Shown here one piece after another: positions 1-6,099 of a stretch of DNA of 54,282 bases. The notes below the pieces were generated by a model. That model was not told the origin of the DNA. It was given only the letters and a program-made list of their open reading frames with translations, and did no database searches. Origin of the DNA: a virus; the IMG/VR virus record IMGVR_UViG_3300034418_013100, positions 1 to 54,282 of that record. One strand, written 5' to 3'. Position numbers and translations under genes: made by a program. Numbering within the stretch: the stretch's first letter is position 1; each line of letters begins with the position of its first letter.

Positions 1-134
1 AAGGGCAGCAGCAAAAGCAGCAAGGTTAGCAGCATGGGCAGTAGCAGATTCAGCAGCAGGGTCAGCAGCAGGGTTAGCAGCAGGGTCAGCAGAGCTAGAG
101 TGGCAAATTAATAAAGTATTGGAAGTATTGGAGG
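1..134 (+). repeat. 134-bp inverted repeat, left arm
   Basis: These bases are the exact reverse complement of 19387-19520; every base was compared block by block and the first difference is at position 135. The arm covers the 3' part of an Ala-rich gene and the GGAGGA Shine-Dalgarno site (130-135) of the next gene. Homology may continue to the left of the window edge. The partner lies on the opposite strand about 19 kb away, so recombination between the arms would invert the intervening segment. Confidence 0.97.
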
Positions 135-139
135 ATTAA
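2..139 (+). CDS. Ala-rich small protein, C-terminal part (truncated by window edge)
   Basis: The frame is open from the window edge to TAA at 137-139, three bases before the next ATG. The 45 visible residues are dominated by Ala (GCA codons) with scattered Arg, Lys and Gly, then end in EWQINKVLEVLED. Apart from the last residue (Asp for Gly) it is identical to the C-terminal 45 residues of the 56-residue protein on the minus strand at 19382-19552. Function is unknown; Ala-rich low-complexity proteins of this kind occur in many phage genomes without assigned role. The start codon lies outside the window. Confidence 0.75.
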   Translation, partial: RAAAKAARLAAWAVADSAAGSAAGLAAGSAELEWQINKVLEVLED

Positions 140-141
140 AA

Positions 142-498
142 ATGAACGAAAAACAATTTCAAAAACGAAGAGAAATTATGGAAGCTGAGTCACTTATTTA
201 TGAAGCTCATGAATATAAAAAGTGGATTGAAGAGATTCCTTATTTTGAACTACCTGATGGAATTAGCATTAAACCTATTCCAAACTTTTGCGGAAGTATT
301 GTAAGATTTAAGGCTAAAGCCAACAACAGGTCTGTAAGTGTTTATTTAGATTGTTATTCAAGGTTAGGGGTTGAAAAAGAACCTTATTGGGAAGTTTATC
401 CGTGTGTACATGGATATCCTGAGAGATGTGGAATGAATGAAACCGATGAATTGATAGAAATTATTAGGTCATCTTTATTTGATGACTATCAAGAATAA
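142..498 (+). CDS. hypothetical protein, 118 aa
   Basis: ATG preceded by GGAGGA at 130-135, a good Shine-Dalgarno site. The soluble 118-residue protein has no signal peptide or membrane segment. Its N-terminal third is charged and helical-looking (KQFQKRREIMEAESLIYEAH), the middle is beta-like with aromatic residues (VSVYLDCYSRLG, YWEVYPCVHGYPERCG). No family recognised. It opens a run of small plus-strand genes with short spacings, so it is probably co-transcribed with the following genes. Confidence 0.75.
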   Translation: MNEKQFQKRREIMEAESLIYEAHEYKKWIEEIPYFELPDGISIKPIPNFCGSIVRFKAKANNRSVSVYLDCYSRLGVEKEPYWEVYPCVHGYPERCGMNETDELIEIIRSSLFDDYQE

Positions 499-514
499 GA
501 CAAAGGGATAGCAC

Positions 515-712
515 TTGACTGAATTACAAATGGCAGAAGCTAAATATGAACTGGCACAAAATTTTTTAAGAAATTTACTTAAAGATTGTCAAAAGAAAAA
601 TAATTATTGTGACCACCCAAATAAATATTGTAGTGGTTGCAATGTTTACAGAATAGCTAAAGGTCAAGAAAAAGAAATAGAAGCTTATTTAGCTAAAAGG
701 AATGGGCAATGA
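515..712 (+). CDS. small Cys-containing hypothetical protein, 65 aa
   Basis: The chosen start is TTG at 515, about 7 nt after AAGGGAT (502-508); the alternative ATG at 530 lacks a comparable ribosome site. The C-terminal half has CDHPNKYCSGC plus an earlier Cys (DCQKKN), which may bind a metal. The rest is a charged helix. Stop TGA overlaps the ATG of the next gene (ATGA, 709-712), indicating translational coupling. Function unknown. Confidence 0.6.
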   Translation: MTELQMAEAKYELAQNFLRNLLKDCQKKNNYCDHPNKYCSGCNVYRIAKGQEKEIEAYLAKRNGQ

Positions 713-870
713 AAGATATTAAATTATATCCGTGGCAAAAAGAAATAATTAAAATAATGAAAGTTTATAGCAAAGGTAAAGTTACATATAAATTCCCCAG
801 AAATTTTGGCAAGGCTACACTAGCTAAAAAAATTGCTAAACTATTAAAGGAAAATAATGAAAAAAAATAA
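709..870 (+). CDS. 53-aa protein resembling the N-terminus of a P-loop helicase or terminase
   Basis: The ORF starts at ATG 709, overlapping the previous stop, and ends with TAA 868-870 inside the next gene. It begins KLYPWQKEIIKIM and contains FPRNFGKATLAKKIAKLL. This order, a Q-motif-like PWQ followed by an RNxGK(A/S/T)T P-loop-like stretch, resembles the start of phage terminases and SF2 helicases, but the protein ends right there. The P-loop has GKAT rather than GKT or GKS, so ATP binding is doubtful. It could be a remnant of a larger ATPase gene or an unrelated small protein. Confidence 0.5.
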   Translation: MKDIKLYPWQKEIIKIMKVYSKGKVTYKFPRNFGKATLAKKIAKLLKENNEKK

Positions 871-1045
871 AGAGTATGTAGAAACCAGAATCAGACTACG
901 TTGCACTAATAAAAAATGTGAGATGTCAAAAGGTTTCTGGACAGCCCCAAAGTTTAAAAAAGACTATTTAGAAAAGCTAACGTGCTTATTGTGTGGCAAG
1001 AAACACGCTGAAGAACTGAAGGTGATTAAGAATCTAACTCGTTAA
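857..1045 (+). CDS. small zinc-ribbon-like protein, 62 aa
   Basis: The protein has RCTNKKC in the first third and CLLCGK in the last third, a C-x4-C ... C-x2-C arrangement that suggests a zinc ribbon of about 35 residues. The start ATG overlaps the end of the preceding gene by 14 nt, so the three genes from 515 to 1045 look translationally coupled. The 3' end overlaps the 3' end of the convergent gene at 1026-1280 by 20 nt. Partner and function unknown. Confidence 0.65.
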   Translation: MKKNKEYVETRIRLRCTNKKCEMSKGFWTAPKFKKDYLEKLTCLLCGKKHAEELKVIKNLTR

Positions 1046-1280
1046 TCAGATCAATATCGCTAAATCTTAAATATTTTTTATCAACACCACATCTTTTTTT
1101 ATTTTTTAAAATTACATTTGGTCTAAATTTTTTTTGTTTAATATTTATGTTATTACTTTTGTTTTTAAAATCAATATTTTTATTAACTTTAAATTTTTTT
1201 GTTTTTTCTTTCCATTTACCAATTCTTTTACGTTGAAGCTCTTCAATTATTAAATCAATTCCATCATCACTCATTTTCAT
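1026..1280 (-). CDS. basic hypothetical protein, 84 aa
   Basis: Last gene of a minus-strand run 3252-1026. It starts with ATG at 1280, inside the 3' end of the preceding gene (14-nt overlap). The sequence is very rich in Lys and Asn with a helical N-terminus (IDLIIEELQRKRIGKWKEK) and an acidic end (LINELDS). No family recognised. Confidence 0.6.
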   Translation of the reverse strand: MKMSDDGIDLIIEELQRKRIGKWKEKTKKFKVNKNIDFKNKSNNINIKQKKFRPNVILKNKKRCGVDKKYLRFSDIDLINELDS

Positions 1281-1710
1281 TTCCCATTTCTTTTTCTAAA
1301 TGCTCAAACGATGTGGATTCCATTACAATGTCAGGTTCTTCTGTACGTGGATTTTGCCTTATTGTTTGTTGAGCTTTTCTTTCTTCTACTTTTTTCTTGT
1401 GCGCTTGTCTTTTAAGTTCTTCTTCAGTTTCAATTTCTTTAATACGTCTTTGCAATGCTTCTTCTTCATTTTCTTTAATTTCTGGATAGCAAATATCAAT
1501 GGCAAGATCATAAATTTCTTTTTTTCCATTGTTTACTTCTATAATGTGCTCCAGATAATTTGTAAAAACAAAAGGCCACGGCAATTTGTAAACCTCAATT
1601 AAAGGCGTGTGAAATTTTTCACTATAATATCTGCACACTTTGCGTTGAAAATATTCTGGGTCTCTTAAAGCCACAGCTTTTAATGCCAGTATTTCTAATT
1701 GGTCAATCAT
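1267..1710 (-). CDS. hypothetical protein, 147 aa, tail-assembly-chaperone-like context
   Basis: ATG at 1710 overlaps the stop of the upstream gene (ATGA), so the two are translationally coupled. The N-terminal half is mixed (RDPEYFQRKVCRYYSEKFHTPL, KLPWPFVFTNYLEHI) and the C-terminal half is a charged helix with many Glu, Lys and Arg. A short gene following directly on the 162-aa gene is the arrangement of paired tail assembly chaperones upstream of the tape measure, but no tape measure gene is nearby, so this is a weak inference. Confidence 0.65.
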   Translation of the reverse strand: MIDQLEILALKAVALRDPEYFQRKVCRYYSEKFHTPLIEVYKLPWPFVFTNYLEHIIEVNNGKKEIYDLAIDICYPEIKENEEEALQRRIKEIETEEELKRQAHKKKVEERKAQQTIRQNPRTEEPDIVMESTSFEHLEKEMGNENE

Positions 1711-2195
1711 TCGTCGAGATCATCCTCTAGCTCTTCACCATCTTCTTTTTGTTTCTCTGCTCCATCGTTTAACGAGCCATCATCAATAGCTTTTCTAACA
1801 GCTTCTCTAGCCTTCTCATAGCGTTCCTCAACTCCTTTGCGGTAATCAGCCTCAGCCTCCACGCATTTGTCCAATACATATAAAAGAATATTGTCGTCAA
1901 TACCACTGCCATTAATTCCAGTTTCAGCATTTTTAAACCAAGCCGGTGATTGAATAATTCTATATTTTAACTGGCTTAATGCATAACATAACTGGCTAAC
2001 ATATTCACTGGCATATTGTGGATTGGTTTTTCCCAGCAACTCACGGTACATGGAATCAGCATTAATGTATTCAAGTGGACTAAGTACACATTTAATTTTA
2101 AAAGTGCCTTTTAAAGTTTCTTTATTGCTATTAGCCTCCATGTTAATGTAAAAACTAGCCGTTCCCATCATATAATCAATTTGTGTTTTATCCAT
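1707..2195 (-). CDS. hypothetical protein, 162 aa, possibly a tail assembly chaperone
   Basis: The core runs GTFKIKCVLSPLEYINADSMYRELLG, then a helical segment (SQLCYALSQLKYRIIQSP) and a helical, strongly acidic tail (EEELDDDLDE-like). This layout, an LTPLEYI-type core followed by a long helical tail, resembles small tail assembly proteins of myoviruses as I recall them; I cannot verify it. It overlaps the upstream gene by 8 nt (ATG at 2195) and the downstream gene by 4 nt. Second gene of the minus-strand operon. Confidence 0.65.
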   Translation of the reverse strand: MDKTQIDYMMGTASFYINMEANSNKETLKGTFKIKCVLSPLEYINADSMYRELLGKTNPQYASEYVSQLCYALSQLKYRIIQSPAWFKNAETGINGSGIDDNILLYVLDKCVEAEADYRKGVEERYEKAREAVRKAIDDGSLNDGAEKQKEDGEELEDDLDE

Positions 2196-3252
2196 TTGCT
2201 ACACTCTCCCAATAATTTAATTGACACTCAAGCTGTTGTTTAATTCGAGGGTTTTCTTCGTTTTTAATTTTGCGTTTTAACACATCAATAGTTTCTTTGT
2301 TTTGAAAATTTTTAGCCGCATTTATTGTGTTAGCTTGAGCAACGTCAGCATCGTCATAATTTTTAAGAACCGGATTGTTAATAATTGGAGTTGGATTTTT
2401 TAACTCAATTTTACCGATATTTTTTAAGCTTACAACCCTGTTAATTTCATGCTCAAATCTTTTTGCTAATTTTTTTATATGTTTTACACGTTCTGCGGTG
2501 GGTTTTTTGACATTTTCCATGTGTTTTATAAATTTGTTTTTGTTAAAATTGTCAAATTCAAATTCCGGTATGTAATCTAACACAAGTGCTGCAAAAAAAT
2601 CTAATTCTTTAAATTTTGGATAATCTTCTTCATATTGTTTAAAAAGTAAATCTTCAAAAGTAATTACCGGCTCTTCTTTTTCAACAAAAGGCTTTGCCTT
2701 AACCGACTGACTTTCTGCCTTTCTTTCTTTCTGCCTTTCTACGTCTGATTTCCCGTCTGATTTCCCGTCTAAGCTATTATTTCCAATAAAATCAATAACT
2801 TGATTTAATTGTTCTTCCGGTGAATCAACTTTTATCATTTCTAAAACTTCAGGGTGAATTACACGATAAATTTTCATTTTTTTGGTGCCATCGTACAATT
2901 CAATTATACCCTTTTCAACAAGCTGTTGTCTAAGAAAACTATATTTATTGTTGTCTAATGTAAGCTTTTCTTTTTTCCAGTTTGTATCGGTTGATAATAA
3001 TACCCTCATATTGTTTCGCTCAAAACAAAAGAAAATTCTTTGTTGATAAACAATAGAGTTTAAAATTGAGTGCATTGCTTTATCTTCCCATTCAGCATTA
3101 GGGTCGATATCCATTTCTTCATAACCTTCTTTAAGAAGCTCCCAGCAAACGTGAATGTTAACATCATCCTCTGTTATGTGGCGAGTTTTAGAAAGCACAA
3201 CTAGCCGTGGGGCTTTATCTTTCTTAAGTCGCATAATCAATGATTTAGCCAT
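2188..3252 (-). CDS. hypothetical protein, 354 aa, possible winged-helix DNA-binding domain
   Basis: First gene of the minus-strand operon. Residues about 90-145 (NKYSFLRQQLVEKGIIELYD then KIYRVIHPEVLEM) look like a winged-helix domain with a beta wing. After a charged linker (residues 160-200, rich in Lys, Ser and Asp with a repeated DGKSD) comes a helical C-terminal part (FLFKQYEEDYPKFKELDFF, ERVKHIKKLAKRFEHEINRV). Such an architecture would suit a replication or regulatory protein but no family was recognised. The extended -10 element at 3275-3290 (minus) lies just upstream. Confidence 0.65.
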   Translation of the reverse strand: MAKSLIMRLKKDKAPRLVVLSKTRHITEDDVNIHVCWELLKEGYEEMDIDPNAEWEDKAMHSILNSIVYQQRIFFCFERNNMRVLLSTDTNWKKEKLTLDNNKYSFLRQQLVEKGIIELYDGTKKMKIYRVIHPEVLEMIKVDSPEEQLNQVIDFIGNNSLDGKSDGKSDVERQKERKAESQSVKAKPFVEKEEPVITFEDLLFKQYEEDYPKFKELDFFAALVLDYIPEFEFDNFNKNKFIKHMENVKKPTAERVKHIKKLAKRFEHEINRVVSLKNIGKIELKNPTPIINNPVLKNYDDADVAQANTINAAKNFQNKETIDVLKRKIKNEENPRIKQQLECQLNYWESVANG

Positions 3253-3274
3253 ATAATTCCTTTGATAAAGTTGT

Positions 3275-3290
3275 TATCAATATAATATCA
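3275..3290 (-). promoter_or_regulatory. extended -10 promoter of the minus-strand operon
   Basis: On the minus strand the sequence reads TGATATTATATTGATA, that is TG-A-TATTAT, matching the extended -10 element found before several other genes. A ribosome site (AAAGGAA) and ATG follow within 30 nt. Confidence 0.7.
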
Positions 3291-3297
3291 TAGGTTT

Positions 3298-3362
3298 TTT
3301 TGTTGACTTTACACCTACATCTGGTATTATAGTAACAGAACTTAGTAGTTAAGTCAACAAAA
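3298..3362. repeat. 12-bp inverted repeat around the plus-strand promoter
   Basis: TTTTGTTGACTT at 3298-3309 and its exact reverse complement AAGTCAACAAAA at 3351-3362 flank the promoter at 3303-3330. One arm contains the -35 hexamer. The spacing of 41 nt and position suggest paired operator half-sites or DNA looping, but a coincidental hairpin cannot be excluded. Confidence 0.45.
3303..3330 (+). promoter_or_regulatory. sigma70-type promoter, divergent from the operon promoter
   Basis: TTGACT (3303-3308), 16-nt spacer, TATTAT (3325-3330) preceded by TGG, so an extended -10. It lies back to back with the promoter at 3275-3290 and would transcribe the small membrane protein genes from 3375. 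Confidence 0.7.
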
Positions 3363-3374
3363 GGATGTCGTTAA

Positions 3375-3569
3375 ATGCTTAAATATATTTATCCAATAGG
3401 TACAGTTTTTAGTTTGCTGACTTTTATAGTGGGATGGAATCATATGCTTCAAAATGGCCTTGAGACCTTCAATATAGGCTTCATGGCTATGACCCCTATA
3501 ACCTCGTTCATTTTGGTCTGTGTGTGGCTAAAAACACGCTCAGAAGACGATTTTGAAGACGACTTGTGA
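3375..3569 (+). CDS. small membrane protein, 64 aa
   Basis: Two hydrophobic segments, residues about 3-20 (YIYPIGTVFSLLTFIVGW) and 33-52 (IGFMAMTPITSFILVCVWL), followed by an acidic tail (TRSEDDFEDDL). AAGGA lies 10 nt before the ATG. A two-helix protein with charged tail is compatible with a holin or an inner-membrane accessory protein, but nothing more specific can be said. Confidence 0.65.
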   Translation: MLKYIYPIGTVFSLLTFIVGWNHMLQNGLETFNIGFMAMTPITSFILVCVWLKTRSEDDFEDDL

Positions 3570-3580
3570 TATTATATAAT
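3567..3580 (+). promoter_or_regulatory. extended -10 promoter TGATATTATATAAT
   Basis: The element overlaps the stop codon of the preceding gene and lies 11 nt before the ATG at 3592. It matches the TGATATTAT motif recurring across the window. No good -35 is visible. Confidence 0.6.
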
Positions 3581-3591
3581 AGGTGAAAAAT

Positions 3592-3744
3592 ATGCTTAAA
3601 GAACATTTGTTTGTAAACATTATGATTTTATTGCAAATTGGTGCAATCGGTAGTTATGTGTCTCAAAAAAATTGGGTACTGGCATTGTACTGGTTTGCTT
3701 GTATGTTAATAAATATTGTTGTAACCTATGGGTTAAATAAATAA
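3592..3744 (+). CDS. small membrane protein, 50 aa
   Basis: ATG at 3592 follows AGGTG; TAA at 3742-3744. Two hydrophobic stretches, residues about 5-24 (HLFVNIMILLQIGAIGSYV) and 28-46 (WVLALYWFACMLINIVVTY), fill almost the whole protein. It sits between another small membrane gene and a soluble gene. Function unknown. Confidence 0.6.
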   Translation: MLKEHLFVNIMILLQIGAIGSYVSQKNWVLALYWFACMLINIVVTYGLNK

Positions 3745-3754
3745 GGAGATTTAA

Positions 3755-3961
3755 ATGGATAATTTTGATTTGGACAAAACAAAAGAGTATTTAGCTATGA
3801 TGCAAGATGATTATGAAGTCCCTATTCAGTTGTGCAGTTACAAAGACGGGGATTTTAATGGCGTGGCTGTTCTTACCAATCGTGGTGAAATTTATGTTTA
3901 TTCTGATAGATTTAATACATGGAGTAAATTGCCAAGTTTAAAAAAACAAAATGTGTTGTAA
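3755..3961 (+). CDS. hypothetical protein, 68 aa
   Basis: AAGGAG at 3743-3748 precedes the ATG. The protein starts with an acidic helix (FDLDKTKEYLAMMQDDYEV) and continues as beta-like sequence (GVAVLTNRGEIYVYSDRFNTW). No membrane segment. Not recognised. Confidence 0.6.
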   Translation: MDNFDLDKTKEYLAMMQDDYEVPIQLCSYKDGDFNGVAVLTNRGEIYVYSDRFNTWSKLPSLKKQNVL

Positions 3962-3976
3962 TTAGTGGGTGATGAG

Positions 3977-4213
3977 ATGAATTTAAATAAAATACTAATA
4001 AAAGATTCGGGAGGTAAACCATCAGTAACCATGACGGCATTTGTCTTAGGTTTTGCTGTGGTTAATCTAAAGTTAATTCTTTCAGGTATGGAGATTGCAA
4101 GTTACAAAATGGCAGCGTTTACTGGAGGGGAATATGCAGCAGCAATTTCGGCTTTAGGTGGTGTGTATGTGTTAAGACGTAACATTGGTAATCCTGATGG
4201 AAAAGAAAAATAA
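3977..4213 (+). CDS. small membrane protein, holin-like, 78 aa
   Basis: The ATG at 3977 is preferred over GTG 3965 because GGGTG lies 5 nt before it. Residues about 15-40 (VTMTAFVLGFAVVNLKLILSG) and 48-70 (AFTGGEYAAAISALGGVYVL) are hydrophobic and are followed by RRN. The DSGGKPSVT...FVLGFxVVNLKL and GGEYAAA-x-ALGGVYxLRRN pattern recalls small phage membrane proteins sometimes annotated as holin-like. The downstream gene begins inside its 3' end. Confidence 0.55.
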   Translation: MNLNKILIKDSGGKPSVTMTAFVLGFAVVNLKLILSGMEIASYKMAAFTGGEYAAAISALGGVYVLRRNIGNPDGKEK

Positions 4214-4553
4214 AGTTAAACAAACCAAAAAAACTGTAAAAGCAATTGATGATCTATATGATTTAACAAGTCAGTTGGAATATTTTTATCAAAACAATGA
4301 TAAATTTAAAAAAAATGTGCTAAACAAAGCAATAAATATAGAAAAAGAATTGTATAAATTATCTGTTGATAAAAAGGTTTTTAGCAGCAATTTAAAAGAA
4401 ATTTTTAATAAAGAAAACAGAGAATTAAAAGAAAAAGTTGCTGAACTAACCGAAGAATTAAAACAACGTGGAAAAATTATTGGCGAGTTAGTTGAAGAAA
4501 ACAAAGAGCTTGTGGAAATTGTAGTAATGAATAAGGACGAGGATGTCGAATAA
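4197..4553 (+). CDS. coiled-coil protein, 118 aa
   Basis: ATG at 4197 overlaps the end of the preceding gene; TTG at 4185 is a possible alternative. The protein is Lys/Glu-rich and helical throughout, with a clear coiled coil in the last 60 residues (NRELKEKVAELTEELKQRGK then ELVEENKELVEI). No catalytic motif. The next gene starts inside its final codons. Confidence 0.6.
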   Translation: MEKKNKVKQTKKTVKAIDDLYDLTSQLEYFYQNNDKFKKNVLNKAINIEKELYKLSVDKKVFSSNLKEIFNKENRELKEKVAELTEELKQRGKIIGELVEENKELVEIVVMNKDEDVE

Positions 4554-5193
4554 AAATAGAAAAAGAATTTTTTTTACAAGTGACCTACATATTGGTCATG
4601 CTAATGTAATCAAATTTTCAAATAGACCATTTAGAGATGTAGAGCATATGCACCAATCGCTTATCAAGCGATTCAACGCTGTGCTTACTGACCATACTGT
4701 ACTATATGTACTTGGTGATGTTGGTATATGTGGCAGCGAAATGATGGCTGATGTCATTGGTCAGATAAAAGGAACTAAAGTGCTTATTCTTGGTAATCAT
4801 GATAAGAAAAGCAATGCTATGTACAATATCGGTTTTGATGTAGTGCTTAATAATGCTATGATGATGATTGCCGGTGAAATAGTTACTATGAGTCATTGTC
4901 CTCTTCTTGGTGTATATAGGGAAAATACAGAAGGTATGAGGAATCACGATGGAACTGAAAATTGGCATGGTGAACTAAGAAAAAAAGCCAGACCTTTTAC
5001 TATGAAAGATAACGGGCAGTTTCACCTACATGGCCATATTCATTCACCCAATGGTGGTAAGTCACAAAAAATTCTAGGACGGCAATTTGACGTAGGTGTT
5101 GATGCCAATAACTACAGGCCAGTTTCTATTTCTGAAATTGAAAGCTGGATTGCTAAATACAAACAGGAGAAAAAATGGAAATCAAAAAACTAG
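4543..5193 (+). CDS. calcineurin-like metallophosphoesterase
   Basis: Contains the full set of metallophosphoesterase motifs: SDLHIGH (Asp14, His16), LGDVG (Asp59), LGNHD (residues 84-87), a later SHCP His, and HGHIHS near residue 165. About 216 residues is the usual size of single-domain enzymes of this family in phages, which hydrolyse phosphodiester or phosphomonoester bonds with two metal ions. Substrate cannot be inferred. A ribosome site (AAGGACGAGG) precedes the ATG, which overlaps the upstream stop. A second, different member is at 42195-42926. Confidence 0.9.
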   Translation: MSNKNRKRIFFTSDLHIGHANVIKFSNRPFRDVEHMHQSLIKRFNAVLTDHTVLYVLGDVGICGSEMMADVIGQIKGTKVLILGNHDKKSNAMYNIGFDVVLNNAMMMIAGEIVTMSHCPLLGVYRENTEGMRNHDGTENWHGELRKKARPFTMKDNGQFHLHGHIHSPNGGKSQKILGRQFDVGVDANNYRPVSISEIESWIAKYKQEKKWKSKN

Positions 5194-5423
5194 GTACGTT
5201 TAAAGAAAACATGGAATGGATGGATAAAATTCAAGAGTTTAACAAAAAATCTACACTCATCAAAGGGTTGGGTTGGTTTGAAGACCCGGTTCTTGGTAAA
5301 TGTAATATTCAAAAAACCTTAAAACAAAGAAGAGAAGCGGAGATAAATGAATATGAAGCATTTGATCGTATGTATGACATTGATGGTCTTAATGGTGAAT
5401 CAAAGCGTTTTCGCAAGCTGTAA
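5175..5423 (+). CDS. hypothetical protein, 82 aa
   Basis: Starts inside the 3' end of the metallophosphoesterase gene, with CAGGAG 10 nt upstream. The protein is charged and helical (FKENMEWMDKIQEFNKKS, KTLKQRREAEINEYEAFDRM) with no signal or membrane segment. Its last 77 nt overlap the next gene in another frame, an arrangement seen in phage lysis cassettes, but the protein itself is not a recognisable spanin. Confidence 0.6.
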   Translation: MEIKKLGTFKENMEWMDKIQEFNKKSTLIKGLGWFEDPVLGKCNIQKTLKQRREAEINEYEAFDRMYDIDGLNGESKRFRKL

Positions 5424-5739
5424 CCCAAAAGACATTAAAGAACAAGCCAATGGTACGTTTATCTATCCTGCAAATTGCCATGTAGATTACGGAAGACTTA
5501 GGCAAAATGAAGATTCTCGTAAAAAACAAGTTGAGCATTTGAAAGAGTCTATTAAACTAAAAGACTTAGCTCTTGATTATTCTAATAAAAGGATTGAGAC
5601 TTGGCAAAATGCCACGTATAAAATGGAAGACCGGCTAATAAAACTAGAAAGAAACAATAACAAATTAAATTGGTTTTATTTTGGGTTGGGAATAGCTGTT
5701 ATGGGCGGTGCTGTTTGGGGAGCCGGAAAATTAAGGTAA
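5347..5739 (+). CDS. exported or membrane-bound coiled-coil protein, spanin-like
   Basis: The N-terminus is a signal sequence (MNMKHLIVCMTLMVLMVNQS, then VFAS) with a likely signal peptidase I site after VFA. A mature segment with two Cys follows, then a coiled coil (residues about 55-100, RKKQVEHLKESIKLKDLALD) and a C-terminal membrane helix (FYFGLGIAVMGGAVWGAG). A periplasmic coiled coil bounded by membrane segments is compatible with a spanin or other lysis accessory protein. The 77-nt overlap with the upstream gene fits a compact lysis module. Role inferred, not shown. Confidence 0.6.
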   Translation: MNMKHLIVCMTLMVLMVNQSVFASCNPKDIKEQANGTFIYPANCHVDYGRLRQNEDSRKKQVEHLKESIKLKDLALDYSNKRIETWQNATYKMEDRLIKLERNNNKLNWFYFGLGIAVMGGAVWGAGKLR

Positions 5740-5745
5740 TAATTT

Positions 5746-6015
5746 ATGAAAATTAAAAAAATAATGTTTGCTGTACCATTTTTAATATCTCCGGGCTTAG
5801 AACCAAAAACTATGATGGCAATGTTTGAAGCTTTTCCAAAAGATTTTAAAATTGTAGGGTGGGGAATCTGCTACGAAAAATATGCGTCATATTGGATTGT
5901 AAAATCTGAAGAATTTGAGAATGTTCTTGACGGACAAATGGTGCCGGAACTTATTTTGCAATTTACAAAAGATGGTGATTATTTAAGGTGCTCAATAGAA
6001 AAAGGGGATGAGTAA
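5746..6015 (+). CDS. hypothetical protein, 89 aa
   Basis: ATG at 5746 lies 6 nt after the preceding stop. The protein is a mixed alpha/beta sequence (KKIMFAVPFLISPGLEPKTM, IVGWGICYEKYASYWIVK) ending in an acidic tail. The mild hydrophobic start is too weak for a clear signal peptide. Last plus-strand gene before the convergent fibre genes. Confidence 0.55.
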   Translation: MKIKKIMFAVPFLISPGLEPKTMMAMFEAFPKDFKIVGWGICYEKYASYWIVKSEEFENVLDGQMVPELILQFTKDGDYLRCSIEKGDE

Positions 6016-6084
6016 AACCCATCCCCCGTATATAAACTACCTATAGGCAGGCTAAAAAGAGGTAGCGAACCTCTCAGTTTATAT
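6004..6084. terminator. tandem hairpins between convergent genes, probable bidirectional terminator
   Basis: Three complementary pairs are visible: GGGGATG (6004-6010) with CATCCCC (6020-6026), an outer stem ATATAAACT (6030-6038) with AGTTTATAT (6076-6084), and an inner AGAGGT (6058-6063) with ACCTCT (6069-6074). The location between the plus-strand gene ending at 6015 and the minus-strand gene ending at 6100 fits termination from both sides. There is no strong U tract next to the plus-strand hairpins, so a structured RNA of another kind is possible. Confidence 0.45.
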
Positions 6085-6099
6085 TTAAGCTTTTTTAAT

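Noticed and set aside
1300-1602. Plus-strand Phe-rich ORF opposite the minus-strand operon
   Set aside because: Antisense shadow of a Lys/Glu-rich gene, no ribosome site, overlaps a coupled operon.
6030-6084. Nested stems considered as a ribozyme, preQ1-type riboswitch or tRNA-like element
   Set aside because: No hammerhead core (CTGANGA/GAAA), no preQ1 consensus and no tRNA T-arm sequence; location between convergent genes fits a terminator better.
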